64,000 nucleotides of DNA from Thalassospira lohafexi (lineage in GTDB: Bacteria > Pseudomonadota > Alphaproteobacteria > Rhodospirillales > Thalassospiraceae): contig NZ_NXGX01000005.1 in the NCBI RefSeq assembly GCF_002844275.1, positions 248,001-312,000 on the forward strand. Reading direction: 5' to 3'. The position numbers were made by a program, and so were the translations under genes. Under the pieces are notes generated by a model, which saw only the letters and a program-made list of their open reading frames with translations, made no database searches and was not told where the DNA came from. The stretch's first letter is position 1; each line of letters opens with the position of its first letter. Shown here piece by piece: positions 24,057-33,303 of this stretch.

Positions 24057-26045
24057 ATGACATTGCGTTCCCGCCTGTTACTGCAGACCTGTTTGCTGGC
24101 AATGATGACGGGAACCGGACTTGCGCCGGGAACCGCAAATGCCCAGAATTCAGCACCTGTGCCCTTGTTTTTAAAACAGGAAGCACAGCAAGATGCAGTA
24201 ACTCAACCCGGGAACGACATGCCTGCCAACAATGGCACAACCGGGTCAAACCCCGGTGGATTTGGGTCGGGTTCAACGTCTGTTAACAGTTTCCCGTCTG
24301 ATCCAAATGCGGTTCAGTCCGTGACCCTTCAGGCTATTGATGCCGAAGCAGTCGGCACCCTTGATCCGTCGCAAGGCGGTCTTGGTGTTGATATGTGGAA
24401 CGGCACGACACGTAAATCAGCAGCCAAGCTGGTTTCAGAACTTCCCGCCACCCCGGCCACACATACCGCACGTGATTTACAACAACGGCTGCTACTGTCG
24501 GTAGCCGCCCTGCCGCAAGACACGCCCAAGGTCAGCCTGCTTGAGGCACGCGTTGCCAAACTGATCAACATGGGTGCGCTTGACGGCGCAATTGATCTGG
24601 TCCGCGCAACCCCGCAAGGATCGCGTGGGGCCATGCTGGCACAGGCCGAAGTTAACGCGCTTCTGATTGCCGGACGCATCGATGATGCCTGTGCCACGAT
24701 TGAAAGCTACAGCGCCATTTACGATGAAATGTTCTGGCTAAAAGCAGCAGCCATGTGCGCGCTTCATGCCAATGATCCGACATCTGCCGCATTTTCGGTC
24801 GACCTTGTCCGTGAAATGGACGGGGAAAGCGACGCAACATTCTTTGGTCTGGTCGCGGCCATTCGCGGTGGAACGGCGGTTGATGCCGATCTTCTGACTG
24901 ATTTACGCCCGATTGATATCGCGCTTTTATCTATCGCCAAACAATCCATCCCGGAAAGTCAGCTTGAAACCGGAAATGCGGTGTCCATCATTGGCCTCAC
25001 CAACGCGGTTGCAACCCCGACCGATGTACGCCTTGAAGCTGCCCACAAGGCCGAAAACCTTGGCCTAATTAGTGCCCAACAGCTTGGCGATATTTATAGC
25101 GCGGTCAACTTCGATCCGGCCGATCTTGAAAATGCCCTAGATGATGCCGCCGAAGGCGTTCAGGCGCGTCAGTACGCCAAACTTTATCAGGCTGCCGCAA
25201 AAAGCGATGTGCCTGCCGTACGTGCAGAAATACTCGCAGCCCTTTTTGAAACCGCCCAGATCGAAGGCGATTTCCTTCAGGCCGCGCGGCTTTGTGCTCC
25301 ACTGGTGGAAGAAATTCCGATAAATGGTGATTTCTCCTGGTTTGCAATCACGGCCCTTAAGACATCGATCGCGGTTAACAGCATCGAACGTGCGGCAAGC
25401 TGGCTTCAGGTTGCCAAGTCTTCGGCAAATCCCGGCAATGATATTTCGTCGCGCTTGAGCCTGCTTTACCCTGTTCTCGCGATATCGGGTCTCGAAGACA
25501 CCGGCGCGCCAAAACCAAACGATGATGCCGTTCAAGTCAATCAGGACGTCATGAATGGCGCGACCACCAACCAGCCACGTTTTGGTCTGGGTGGTGCAGT
25601 AACACCGGCGCCGACACAACCATCGCAAACGGTCGATCTACAGGCCTTAACCGATCATCGGTCCCGCATGACCGAATGGCAGGAAATACAAGCAGCCAGT
25701 TCCGATCAGGCAGCAGCGAGACGTAATGCCGAACTGGTTTTCAACCTGTATGATGGATTTGGCATCGAGGTTCCCGAAGGGGCATGGAACAGCTTGCTGA
25801 TTGCACCTTATGCCGAAGAACGCACAACCATCAGCAGTGTGGTCAATCATTATCTGCGCGTTGGCGCAACCGGAAATCAAAAGGCAAAAACCGTCGCAAT
25901 GGCCATTCAGGCACAACAGATTGCAACCATGCCAAATGCCGATCCAAAGGCACTTGCCGATACGGTTGCCGCCCTGACCATGGTTGGCCTTCAAGCAGAT
26001 GCACAGCACTTGGCCGTTGAGCTTCTTCTGGCGTCTGACCGGTAA
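24057..26045 (+). CDS. Large exported alpha-helical protein, unknown function
   Basis: A 662-residue protein with a signal peptide (LLQTCLLAMMTGTGLAPGTANA, cleavage before QNSAP). A low-complexity linker rich in N, G, S, P and T follows (residues about 45-85). The rest is Ala-rich helical sequence that looks like irregular TPR/SEL-type repeats (LLEARVAKLINMGALDGAIDLV, ARLCAPLVEEI). It sits between the 45-residue membrane protein and xerD with almost no spacing. It is not a recognised enzyme; a periplasmic scaffold is a guess. Confidence 0.7.
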   Translation: MTLRSRLLLQTCLLAMMTGTGLAPGTANAQNSAPVPLFLKQEAQQDAVTQPGNDMPANNGTTGSNPGGFGSGSTSVNSFPSDPNAVQSVTLQAIDAEAVGTLDPSQGGLGVDMWNGTTRKSAAKLVSELPATPATHTARDLQQRLLLSVAALPQDTPKVSLLEARVAKLINMGALDGAIDLVRATPQGSRGAMLAQAEVNALLIAGRIDDACATIESYSAIYDEMFWLKAAAMCALHANDPTSAAFSVDLVREMDGESDATFFGLVAAIRGGTAVDADLLTDLRPIDIALLSIAKQSIPESQLETGNAVSIIGLTNAVATPTDVRLEAAHKAENLGLISAQQLGDIYSAVNFDPADLENALDDAAEGVQARQYAKLYQAAAKSDVPAVRAEILAALFETAQIEGDFLQAARLCAPLVEEIPINGDFSWFAITALKTSIAVNSIERAASWLQVAKSSANPGNDISSRLSLLYPVLAISGLEDTGAPKPNDDAVQVNQDVMNGATTNQPRFGLGGAVTPAPTQPSQTVDLQALTDHRSRMTEWQEIQAASSDQAAARRNAELVFNLYDGFGIEVPEGAWNSLLIAPYAEERTTISSVVNHYLRVGATGNQKAKTVAMAIQAQQIATMPNADPKALADTVAALTMVGLQADAQHLAVELLLASDR

Positions 26046-26056
26046 CGGCACGTGCA

Positions 26057-27010
26057 ATGACAAAGGCACCTGCAAGCGCGTTGATTTCGGCCTTTCTTGA
26101 AATGATGGCGGCTGAACGCGGGGCCAGTCCACATACGCTTGATGCCTATCGCCGCGATCTTGACGATTATGTTGGATCGTTAAAGGCAGGAAAATCTGAT
26201 CCTGTGACGGCGGGTGATGGTGATATGCGGCGCTATATGGCCGAACTCGGTGCGGCCGGGCTTGCGCCGCGCACACAGGCACGGCGACTTTCAGCCGTTC
26301 GGCAATTTCACAAGTTCCTGTATTCCGACGGGTATCGCAACGAAGACCCTTCGGCCAATATCGACAGTCCCCGGCAAGGCCAGACCTTGCCAAAGTTCCT
26401 GACGATCGATGAAATTGATCGCCTGATTGCGGCGGCATCCAATCATTCCGGGATTAAAGGCAAACGTCTTTTGGCGATGGTTGAATTGATGTATGCCACC
26501 GGCATGCGGGTATCCGAACTGGTTGAACTGCCCTATGCGGCGGCGGCACGCGATCCCCAAATGCTGATTGTAAGGGGCAAAGGCGACAAGGAACGTCTGG
26601 TGCCCTTATCCGATCCGGCCCGTGATGCCCTGCGTGACTACATTGCGGTGCGCGATGCTTTTATTCCATCAGACAAATCCGACGGCCATACAAACCGCGC
26701 CGGGCAATCCTCATACCTTTTCCCGTCACGTGGAAAAACCGGGCATCTGACCCGGCAAATGTTCCTGAACATGATCAAGGATCTGGCGGTTGATGCGGGT
26801 GTGGCACCGTCACGGGTATCCCCGCACGTTTTGCGTCATTCCTTTGCCAGCCACCTTTTGGCCAACGGGGCCGATTTGCGCAGTTTGCAAAAAATGCTGG
26901 GCCACTCGGATATTTCAACCACCCAAATTTATACTCATGTTCTCGAGTCACGGTTGCGCGGGCTGGTGCAGGAACATCATCCCCTGGCACATATGGGTAA
27001 ACCAGAGTAA
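26057..27010 (+). CDS. xerD: Tyrosine recombinase XerD
   Basis: A 317-residue site-specific recombinase that, with XerC, resolves chromosome dimers at dif. The N-terminal SAM-like core-binding domain is followed by the catalytic domain with R151 (TGMRVSEL), the beta-hairpin lysine in RGKGDKERLVPL, H258-x-x-R261 (HVLRHSFASH), H284 (LGHSDISTT) and Y293 (IYTHV). All catalytic residues are present. It is the third gene of a compact operon, 11 bases after the previous stop. No mobile-element features surround it, which fits the housekeeping enzyme. Confidence 0.95.
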   Translation: MTKAPASALISAFLEMMAAERGASPHTLDAYRRDLDDYVGSLKAGKSDPVTAGDGDMRRYMAELGAAGLAPRTQARRLSAVRQFHKFLYSDGYRNEDPSANIDSPRQGQTLPKFLTIDEIDRLIAAASNHSGIKGKRLLAMVELMYATGMRVSELVELPYAAAARDPQMLIVRGKGDKERLVPLSDPARDALRDYIAVRDAFIPSDKSDGHTNRAGQSSYLFPSRGKTGHLTRQMFLNMIKDLAVDAGVAPSRVSPHVLRHSFASHLLANGADLRSLQKMLGHSDISTTQIYTHVLESRLRGLVQEHHPLAHMGKPE

Positions 27011-27201
27011 CGCTTACAGCCTCGTAAAATTTGTCCAAGCCGTCCGTATAGGTAAACGACCGTCATTTTGCGAAAAAATGCACGTTTTCTGCGGTTGTCA
27101 TATATTCGTAACCGTACTGTCATCAAGTTGTTGCCAAACCTGAGCTAGAGCAAATCAAACAAAAACTGTCTTGATCGTCTTTCTCAGGGAACGCAAACAT
27201 T

Positions 27202-29067
27202 TTGGCAAATCGGGGAACTGCATTGGCCCATAATGCAGACACTGCAGTGACAACCAACAGACCCACCGCACAGCCTGTCGTGCTTCGAAACTGGCAACAG
27301 GTTGTCGACAAAGTCGACTTTGCCTTCCAGCCGATTGTCAGCCCGCACACCGGGCATGTTTTTGGCTATGAAGCGTTACTACGGTGTTGGGATAGTGCCG
27401 GGTTCGCATCCATTCAGGCCCTGTTTGATACGGCTTGGGAAACCGGCAATCTGCACAGCGTTGATATGATGCTGCGTGAAAAGGCGATTAAAAAGTTTGC
27501 CCGCCTCCCCGGTGCCACGCGCCTGAAACTGTTTTATAATTTTGATAACCGTGTCATTAAGACCGAAGATTACCAACCCGGGCAAACGGCAAAGTTACTG
27601 TCAGATGCCGGGCTTGAGCGTGACACGATTTTTCTGGAAATTTCCGAACGTCACGACATCAGCAACGCCCAGTATCTTCAGGATATTTTGGTCCGCTATC
27701 GCAGTCAGGGCTTCAAAATTGCCATCGACGATTACGGCAGTGGCTTTGCCCAATTGCGTGCGATCTATGAATGCGAGCCTGATATCATCAAGATTGACAG
27801 GTTCTTTATCGACGGCATCGACCGCGACCGTCGCAAGGAACTGTTTGTCACGCAAATCAATGCATTTGCCCATATGATTGCCGCACAAGTCGTCGCCGAA
27901 GGGGTCGAAACACGCGAAGAATTCCTATGTTGTCGCCGACTTGGCTGTGACCTGGTGCAGGGCTTTTTCCTTGCCCACCCGTCAATAGAATTGCCCGAAC
28001 AAACAGACACCATCAAGATCGCGGCTGACCTTGCCGCCGACAACCGCCGGCAAACTGAACGTGACGACGATGTTGTTCGATCTTACCTTCTCGATACACC
28101 CGCCCTGCCAAGCGACATCAACCCGGTTGATATTCTGACCTATTTTCAGCACAACCCGGATATTTCGCTGGTGCCGGTGGTTAATCAGAATGGCGAACCG
28201 CTTGGCGTGGTGCGTGATTCTGAATTCAAATCTTTCATCTACACCCCGTTTGGGCGCGAGTTGCTGCAAAATCCGGCCAACCGCACCAATATCAAACGGT
28301 TTTTGCGCCGCTGTCCGGTTGCCGATATCCGAACCAGCCTGTCTGAACTGCTTGAGACATTTGTGAACACCAACGCAATTGACGGCGTCATCCTGACCGA
28401 GAACGGTCGATACCTTGGCGTGCTTGACCAAAGTGCGCTTTTGCATGCGGTGAATGAACGCAACACGCTAAATGCACGTGATGAAAACCCGCTCACGCGT
28501 CTTCCGGGCAATAGTGCGATTTATCGTTATGCGGCAAATGCATTGTCGAACACGCGCAAACGTCGCTTTGCTGTCTATTTTGATTTTGACAACTTCAAAC
28601 CGTTCAATGACCGCTATGGGTTCCGTCAGGGCGACCGGGCGATCCTGTTATTCAAGGATATCCTTGGCAAGGTGCTAAGCCAGAATGACTGGTTTGTCGG
28701 CCACATTGGCGGCGATGACTTCTTTGCCTATGTTCAATCAGTCGATTTCGAAGAAGCCATCGCCGCAGTTAAACGTGTTCAATCCATGTTCGATGAACAG
28801 ATCAAAAGCTTCTATGACGCCGAAACGCGCGAAGCTGGCTATCTGACCGGTAAGGGACGCGACGGTATTGAAGCGCGGTTTGACCTGATGAGTGTCAGTG
28901 CGGCGATGGTGCGCATCCCCCCGGAACGCAGCGACATTACCCTTGATCATATTTCAATCGCGGCCGCCAAACTCAAAGCAACGGCAAAAAGCAGTCCTAC
29001 GCGGTTCGCCAGTGCCTGTTATGAAATGCCGGGTACAAACGATGAAATCGCGCAGATACCTGCCTAA
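27202..29067 (+). CDS. EAL-CBS-GGDEF cyclic di-GMP protein, degenerate GGDDF
   Basis: A 621-residue soluble protein. The EAL domain comes first (GYEALLR at 55-61, FYNFDN, LEISER, IDDYGSG at 175-181, KIDRFF, AEGVET) with the usual metal and catalytic residues, so phosphodiesterase activity is likely. A CBS pair occupies about 300-425. The C-terminal GGDEF domain reads GGDDF (503-507), so cyclase activity may be reduced or lost. No membrane segment or signal peptide is seen. It starts with TTG at 27202, with AGGGA about 14 bases upstream; the start is uncertain. Confidence 0.92.
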   Translation: MANRGTALAHNADTAVTTNRPTAQPVVLRNWQQVVDKVDFAFQPIVSPHTGHVFGYEALLRCWDSAGFASIQALFDTAWETGNLHSVDMMLREKAIKKFARLPGATRLKLFYNFDNRVIKTEDYQPGQTAKLLSDAGLERDTIFLEISERHDISNAQYLQDILVRYRSQGFKIAIDDYGSGFAQLRAIYECEPDIIKIDRFFIDGIDRDRRKELFVTQINAFAHMIAAQVVAEGVETREEFLCCRRLGCDLVQGFFLAHPSIELPEQTDTIKIAADLAADNRRQTERDDDVVRSYLLDTPALPSDINPVDILTYFQHNPDISLVPVVNQNGEPLGVVRDSEFKSFIYTPFGRELLQNPANRTNIKRFLRRCPVADIRTSLSELLETFVNTNAIDGVILTENGRYLGVLDQSALLHAVNERNTLNARDENPLTRLPGNSAIYRYAANALSNTRKRRFAVYFDFDNFKPFNDRYGFRQGDRAILLFKDILGKVLSQNDWFVGHIGGDDFFAYVQSVDFEEAIAAVKRVQSMFDEQIKSFYDAETREAGYLTGKGRDGIEARFDLMSVSAAMVRIPPERSDITLDHISIAAAKLKATAKSSPTRFASACYEMPGTNDEIAQIPA

Positions 29068-29229
29068 AGCCGTTTGGGTTTATCGGTCTTTGATCGGTAT
29101 TTCTTGAATATCACGCGATATCGGAGACGCAATAGGGCTTTGAAAACAACAAAATAATGCTTTTATTTATCTACGCTGCGTTTAATATCCCGTCAAAATA
29201 ACACCACCTTAAACGAGCATTTCACGTCG

Positions 29230-29580
29230 ATGGTTAGCGTTTCTTCTTCATCCGACCTGCAACAAGTCATTCCGGTTCGTCCAGCGCGGCCAATCGCACC
29301 GCGTCAGCAACCCCAGCAGGATCAGCAACAGCAAGACCAGATTGTCGATAAGAACAATCAGGCTGCCGTTACATCGGACGAAGAAATTGAACGCGCAGTG
29401 CGCGCCTTTGAACAGGACCGCAATCAAAAGCAAAAATTTGTCCGCAATGACGCACGTGACATCGTTCTTGAAAACGATATCGAACAATTTGGCGCCACCG
29501 GATATGATCCGTCCGGCACAGCGAATGCTGGTGCAAGCCCATCAAATGGCCGTGGTCAGTATATCGATATCTATGCCTGA
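29230..29580 (+). CDS. Small Gln-rich protein with GRGQYIDIYA tail
   Basis: A 116-residue protein of no known family. The N-terminal 45 residues are low complexity, rich in Gln, Pro and Ser (QQDQQQQDQ). A helical charged stretch follows (DEEIERAVRAFEQDRNQKQKFVRNDARDIVLENDIEQF) and the protein ends in GRGQYIDIYA. Nearly the same ten-residue tail ends the 69-residue protein at 52938-53147. No signal peptide or membrane segment is visible. The coding potential is supported by that shared tail, not by similarity elsewhere. Confidence 0.72.
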   Translation: MVSVSSSSDLQQVIPVRPARPIAPRQQPQQDQQQQDQIVDKNNQAAVTSDEEIERAVRAFEQDRNQKQKFVRNDARDIVLENDIEQFGATGYDPSGTANAGASPSNGRGQYIDIYA

Positions 29581-29627
29581 TTCTCAGGCATCTCCAAACG
29601 GCTGCGCTGTGCTGAATACCGTAAAGA

Positions 29628-30278
29628 TCAGTCGATCAGACCAACCGCTTTTTGCCAGTCATTCCAATCCCAGATCAAATCAGCCAACCGGTCATAGCCG
29701 GTCTTATCTGGATGATAACCGTCGCCACGGCGCAATGCGCGCTGCCAGATTTCATCGGCTAGCGTCGTGCCAAGCAGATCAAGATAGGGCACATCAAACC
29801 CACGCGCGGTTTCCAGATAAATCTGGTTAAGCCCTTCAAGCCGTTCGTTGATTTCCTGACTTGATTTACCGCCATCAATCACCGCCTGCGGCCCGATCCA
29901 CAGTGTCGGTGCCAGTTTGGATGCTTCGCCGATAATCTCGGCGGCATTCACGGCTGATTTGGCGGGAGATACCCGCATAGTGGTTTCCTCACCCCGGTCT
30001 TCGGCATGATTGGCATCATTAACACCAAAACTGAACAACAAGAGCGACGGAAATTCAGCCACCATGCGCAGTTCGGCTTCAAACTTCCAACGTGCTTTCA
30101 GGCCCTCGGTCGTTTCAGCGCGAATTCCAAGATTGTAAATGGTGGTTTCGCGCTTTGCCTCGCCCAGCAAACGGCGGCCCAATCGCATCGGCCAGCCACC
30201 TTTTTCCCCATCACGCACACCATTGACCAAACTGTCACCAAAACAGCAAATGCGATGTCCAGTAGTAGCTTTGCTCAT
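29628..30278 (-). CDS. SGNH/GDSL-family hydrolase
   Basis: A 216-residue esterase/lipase-like hydrolase: the nucleophile block CCFGDSLVNG, the oxyanion asparagine in FSFGVNDANH, and the catalytic D-x-x-H in RGDGYHPDKTGYDRLA. No signal peptide is seen, so it is probably cytoplasmic. Its ATG overlaps the stop of the CCA transferase gene by one base (TAATG), so the two are coupled. The substrate is unknown. Confidence 0.93.
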   Translation of the reverse strand: MSKATTGHRICCFGDSLVNGVRDGEKGGWPMRLGRRLLGEAKRETTIYNLGIRAETTEGLKARWKFEAELRMVAEFPSLLLFSFGVNDANHAEDRGEETTMRVSPAKSAVNAAEIIGEASKLAPTLWIGPQAVIDGGKSSQEINERLEGLNQIYLETARGFDVPYLDLLGTTLADEIWQRALRRGDGYHPDKTGYDRLADLIWDWNDWQKAVGLID

Positions 30279-31591
30279 TATGCTTCCTGTTCGTCCGTCA
30301 TCGGGTGACTGGCAAGGTATTTGATCAATTCTGCGCTGTCGGGTTCACATCCACGATCCAGCCAATATTCTTCGGCCTGCTTTAACAGCATGCCGATTTT
30401 CGGGCCCGCCGGGGCAAGCTTGGCGGCCAGAATATCGCGGCCTTGGATTGGCAAGTGTCTTGGCTGCCAATCAGCGGCAGCTGCAATAAGGTTTTGCCAG
30501 CCTTTGTTTTCGTCTTGGGTACACCGCGGCGGGACAGAAGCCCGCATGCTCCATGCCAACAGAACCGCATCCCGAAAACGATCAGCCCCAATCCGATACA
30601 AATCACGTCGAACGGTATCGGCATCAAGGTCGGATTCAATCAGCGGCGCATCAGAAATCATCGCACTGAACCGATCTACTTCGGTGTTTGACAAACGTAA
30701 GGACCGGGCGAATTCTTCGGCGATGTTAGCGCTAACATCGTTGTCATCTGTGGGCTTAAACAGTGCTGCCAAACGTCGAAGGGGATCGGGTTGAATGGCC
30801 GGATCGGCCAATGCGGTACTATCAAGCCATTGCATGATGCGCAGGGTCGCTGTCTGGGTCAGTTGCGGCAAGATCAGGGGTAAAATATCAAATCCGATCA
30901 TCTCGCCAACGGTGCCCGCCGGGCTTTTGGCCAGCAGCAGCTTTAACATTTCATCGCGGATGCGCTCAGGGGAAATATCAAGTAATCCACGCGCCCCCTT
31001 GCGGCAGGCTTCGGCACCAACCGGGTCAATCGGGGGGCGTCCAAACCACGCCTGAAACCGGAAAAACCGCAAAATGCGCAGGAAATCTTCTGCGATGCGA
31101 TTTTCCGCCGTGCCAATGAACCTGACACGCCCATCGCCCAGATCGGTTTGACCATCAAACGGGTCATAAAGAGTACCGTCCAGATCGCAATAAATCGCGT
31201 TGAATGTAAAGTCGCGCCGTTTGGCGTCTTCAAACCAGTTGTCGGTAAAGGCAACTTCGGCATGACGACCATCGCTTAAGACATCAACCCGCAACGTGGT
31301 AATTTCATACGCACCGGCATCGGTGATTGCAGTCACTGTACCATGCTTGATTCCTGTCGGGATTACCCGGATGCCAACCTTTTCAAGTGCGGATGTGGTT
31401 TCATCCGGGCCAAGATCACAGGCGATATCAACATCATGCAGATCACGTCTGAGCAACGCATCGCGTACGACACCCCCAACAAAACGGGCACGCCCGCCGT
31501 GCTGTTCGATGGCGTCAAACACGCGTGCCGTATCTTCCGCGACCATAATGCCATAGGGCCGCAATCTGCCTGTTGCTTCCATTCCTGTCAT
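30278..31591 (-). CDS. CCA tRNA nucleotidyltransferase / poly(A) polymerase family
   Basis: A 437-residue class II nucleotidyltransferase that adds or repairs the tRNA 3' CCA end. The head domain has ARFVGGVVRDALLRRDLHDVDIACDLGP, with the two catalytic Asp, then FTDNWFEDAKRRDFTFNAIYCDLDGTLYDPFDG and the RNA-binding segment NRIAEDFLRILRFFRFQAWFG. The C-terminal half is longer than in minimal enzymes. Poly(A) polymerase activity cannot be excluded. It belongs to a minus-strand run with DUF6111, NUDIX and DUF1285 genes. Confidence 0.93.
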   Translation of the reverse strand: MTGMEATGRLRPYGIMVAEDTARVFDAIEQHGGRARFVGGVVRDALLRRDLHDVDIACDLGPDETTSALEKVGIRVIPTGIKHGTVTAITDAGAYEITTLRVDVLSDGRHAEVAFTDNWFEDAKRRDFTFNAIYCDLDGTLYDPFDGQTDLGDGRVRFIGTAENRIAEDFLRILRFFRFQAWFGRPPIDPVGAEACRKGARGLLDISPERIRDEMLKLLLAKSPAGTVGEMIGFDILPLILPQLTQTATLRIMQWLDSTALADPAIQPDPLRRLAALFKPTDDNDVSANIAEEFARSLRLSNTEVDRFSAMISDAPLIESDLDADTVRRDLYRIGADRFRDAVLLAWSMRASVPPRCTQDENKGWQNLIAAAADWQPRHLPIQGRDILAAKLAPAGPKIGMLLKQAEEYWLDRGCEPDSAELIKYLASHPMTDEQEA

Positions 31592-31654
31592 CGCACAGTC
31601 TTGATGTCCGTCGGTTGTCTAGGGGCAGGACCTAAGTTCAAAGGTCGTGGGGTG

Positions 31655-31942
31655 TTATTTTTTGGGTTCGAAATAGCCCGGTTCGACAACACCGTCACGC
31701 AATGAAGGCGCATGATAAATGGAATCAGGCGGCGCACCAGTCCCAAGTGCGGTGTAAATAAGGATTGCTGCGGTTAACGCAACACCCGCACCAAACAGCA
31801 ACAGCCACGGACCTTTGCTCCAGGGTGGCACGATATCGTGGCCTTCGCGGATGGCTTTGGCACGTGCGAATTTCAACCAGATGCCATAGAGGACAAACGG
31901 CAGTATCAGGGGCAGGCCAATCTGAATGATTTGTCTTAGCAT
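31655..31942 (-). CDS. DUF6111-like small membrane protein
   Basis: A 95-residue protein with two hydrophobic segments (IGLPLILPFVLYGIWL and GPWLLLFGAGVALTAAILIYTAL) and a C-terminal tail YHAPSLRDGVVEPGYFEPKK. The layout fits DUF6111, a family often found beside CCA transferase and NUDIX genes in alphaproteobacteria. The function is unknown. It lies between those two genes here. Confidence 0.8.
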   Translation of the reverse strand: MLRQIIQIGLPLILPFVLYGIWLKFARAKAIREGHDIVPPWSKGPWLLLFGAGVALTAAILIYTALGTGAPPDSIYHAPSLRDGVVEPGYFEPKK

Positions 31943-31965
31943 GAAGCTTTTTCCCTGAACGTCAT

Positions 31966-32610
31966 TTATGTGTGCATCTCGGTGCGCGATGCCCGCAGGA
32001 CTTCGCTGAAATTAACCAGCATCCCGGCGGTCGCACCCCAGATATAATATTCCCGGTACGGGATGGCAAAATATCGCCGCCGTGTGCCTTCAAAGGTCAC
32101 GGTTTGCAGTTTCTGGTTGCCCGGATTGAGGATAAATTCCAACGGGACTTCAAACACTTCGGCCACCTCGTGATCATCTGGTACCAGATCAAACGGCGGT
32201 GTCACAAGCCCGATCACCGGGGTCACCTGATAGCCCGTCACGGTGTAATAATCATCAATGCGACCAATCAGTTCAATATGGCCCCGGTTCAGACCAATTT
32301 CTTCCTCGGTTTCGCGCAAGGCCGTTTCTTCGATGGTGACGTCGAATTTTTCCTGTCGGCCGCCGGGAAAGCTGATTTGTCCGGCATGATCACTTAAATG
32401 ATCCGTCCGACGGGTTAAAATGACATGTAATCCATTGGTCCGTTTGACAAGTGGAACCAGAACCGCCGCCGGACGGGCAATCAAATCCCCGTCAGCAAAG
32501 GCGCGCGCGCGTGATTTTGATCCGGGATAATCGACAGCGTGATCACCACGGCGCTGCACGGCATCACCGCGCGGGGCATTCAGTGCGGCAATGATTTCAG
32601 CTGGCGTCAT
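31966..32610 (-). CDS. NUDIX hydrolase, CoA pyrophosphatase type
   Basis: A 214-residue NUDIX protein. The box GGRQEKFDVTIEETALRETEEEIGL matches GX5EX7REUXEEXG, and the preceding LTRRTDHLSDHAGQISFPGG is the UPF0035 signature of CoA diphosphatases (NudL type). It would cleave CoA to 3',5'-ADP and 4'-phosphopantetheine. Its start codon overlaps the DUF1285 stop by one base. Confidence 0.93.
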   Translation of the reverse strand: MTPAEIIAALNAPRGDAVQRRGDHAVDYPGSKSRARAFADGDLIARPAAVLVPLVKRTNGLHVILTRRTDHLSDHAGQISFPGGRQEKFDVTIEETALRETEEEIGLNRGHIELIGRIDDYYTVTGYQVTPVIGLVTPPFDLVPDDHEVAEVFEVPLEFILNPGNQKLQTVTFEGTRRRYFAIPYREYYIWGATAGMLVNFSEVLRASRTEMHT

Positions 32611-33188
32611 TAAACGGTCTCCATACGGCCAATCTCAAAAAACTGTCCGTGACTATATACACCTATACTCGTCATCCCGGTGTCAGGTTCAATGATTTCC
32701 TCAGCCAATTCTACAAGTTGATAAAATACCGCCCGGTTCAGGCGCGCCTCAAGCCCGCGTTCAAGCGCGATATAAGGCGATGGTTCATCGGTTTCAGGAT
32801 CATGTTCAACCCGCAACGCATGATCCCCGTCCAATTCGACCCATTGATCAATATTGGTGCGGAATCGAAGGATCTGATCATGGCCTGTACCCTTGTTTTC
32901 CATCTCAACGGCAATGAATGCAACGTCTTCAACGTCAATACGCGCCATTTCAGCAGGGGTCACAAGCCAATGACCGCCTTCTTCATCACGTTGCAGGACA
33001 GAAGAAAAAAGTTTCACTAACTCAATTCGGCCAATGGGCCCACCTTGATAGAACCATGTGCCATCCCGACCTATAGACATAGGGATATCGCCGCAAATCT
33101 GCGGATGCCGTCCGGTGTCGGGCTTTTGCCCGCGCAGGCGCGACCAAAGTTTTTCGGCGAGATCGGTGGTTTTTTCGTTATTGCTCAT
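32610..33188 (-). CDS. DUF1285 family protein
   Basis: A 192-residue cytoplasmic protein with the DUF1285 pattern CGDIPMSIGRDGTWFYQGGPIGRIELVKLFSSVLQRDEEGGHWLVTPAE. Its structure class is known from other species but the function is not. It is the first gene of the minus-strand DUF1285-NUDIX-DUF6111-CCA-SGNH run, with one-base overlaps at two junctions, and is divergent from the MoxR operon. Confidence 0.92.
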   Translation of the reverse strand: MSNNEKTTDLAEKLWSRLRGQKPDTGRHPQICGDIPMSIGRDGTWFYQGGPIGRIELVKLFSSVLQRDEEGGHWLVTPAEMARIDVEDVAFIAVEMENKGTGHDQILRFRTNIDQWVELDGDHALRVEHDPETDEPSPYIALERGLEARLNRAVFYQLVELAEEIIEPDTGMTSIGVYSHGQFFEIGRMETV

Positions 33189-33303
33189 GCTGTACAGTTA
33201 ACTCCGGAACCAAATGTTTTCCCGTAGTGATTATGTGAATTCTTTTGCGTTCCCTAATCTGGTCAGCGATTGCACTGCAACAGAGGAAGCAAAGTCTCCC
33301 GCC

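Noticed and set aside
23737-24060. 107-codon open frame with a hydrophobic stretch upstream of xerD
   Set aside because: It overlaps the 45-residue ORF and the next gene start in other frames, ends in arginine-rich sequence, and has no ribosome site.
26057-27010. xerD as an integrase of a mobile element
   Set aside because: Length, neighbours and full motif set fit the housekeeping recombinase; I saw no attachment repeats, transposase or phage genes around it.
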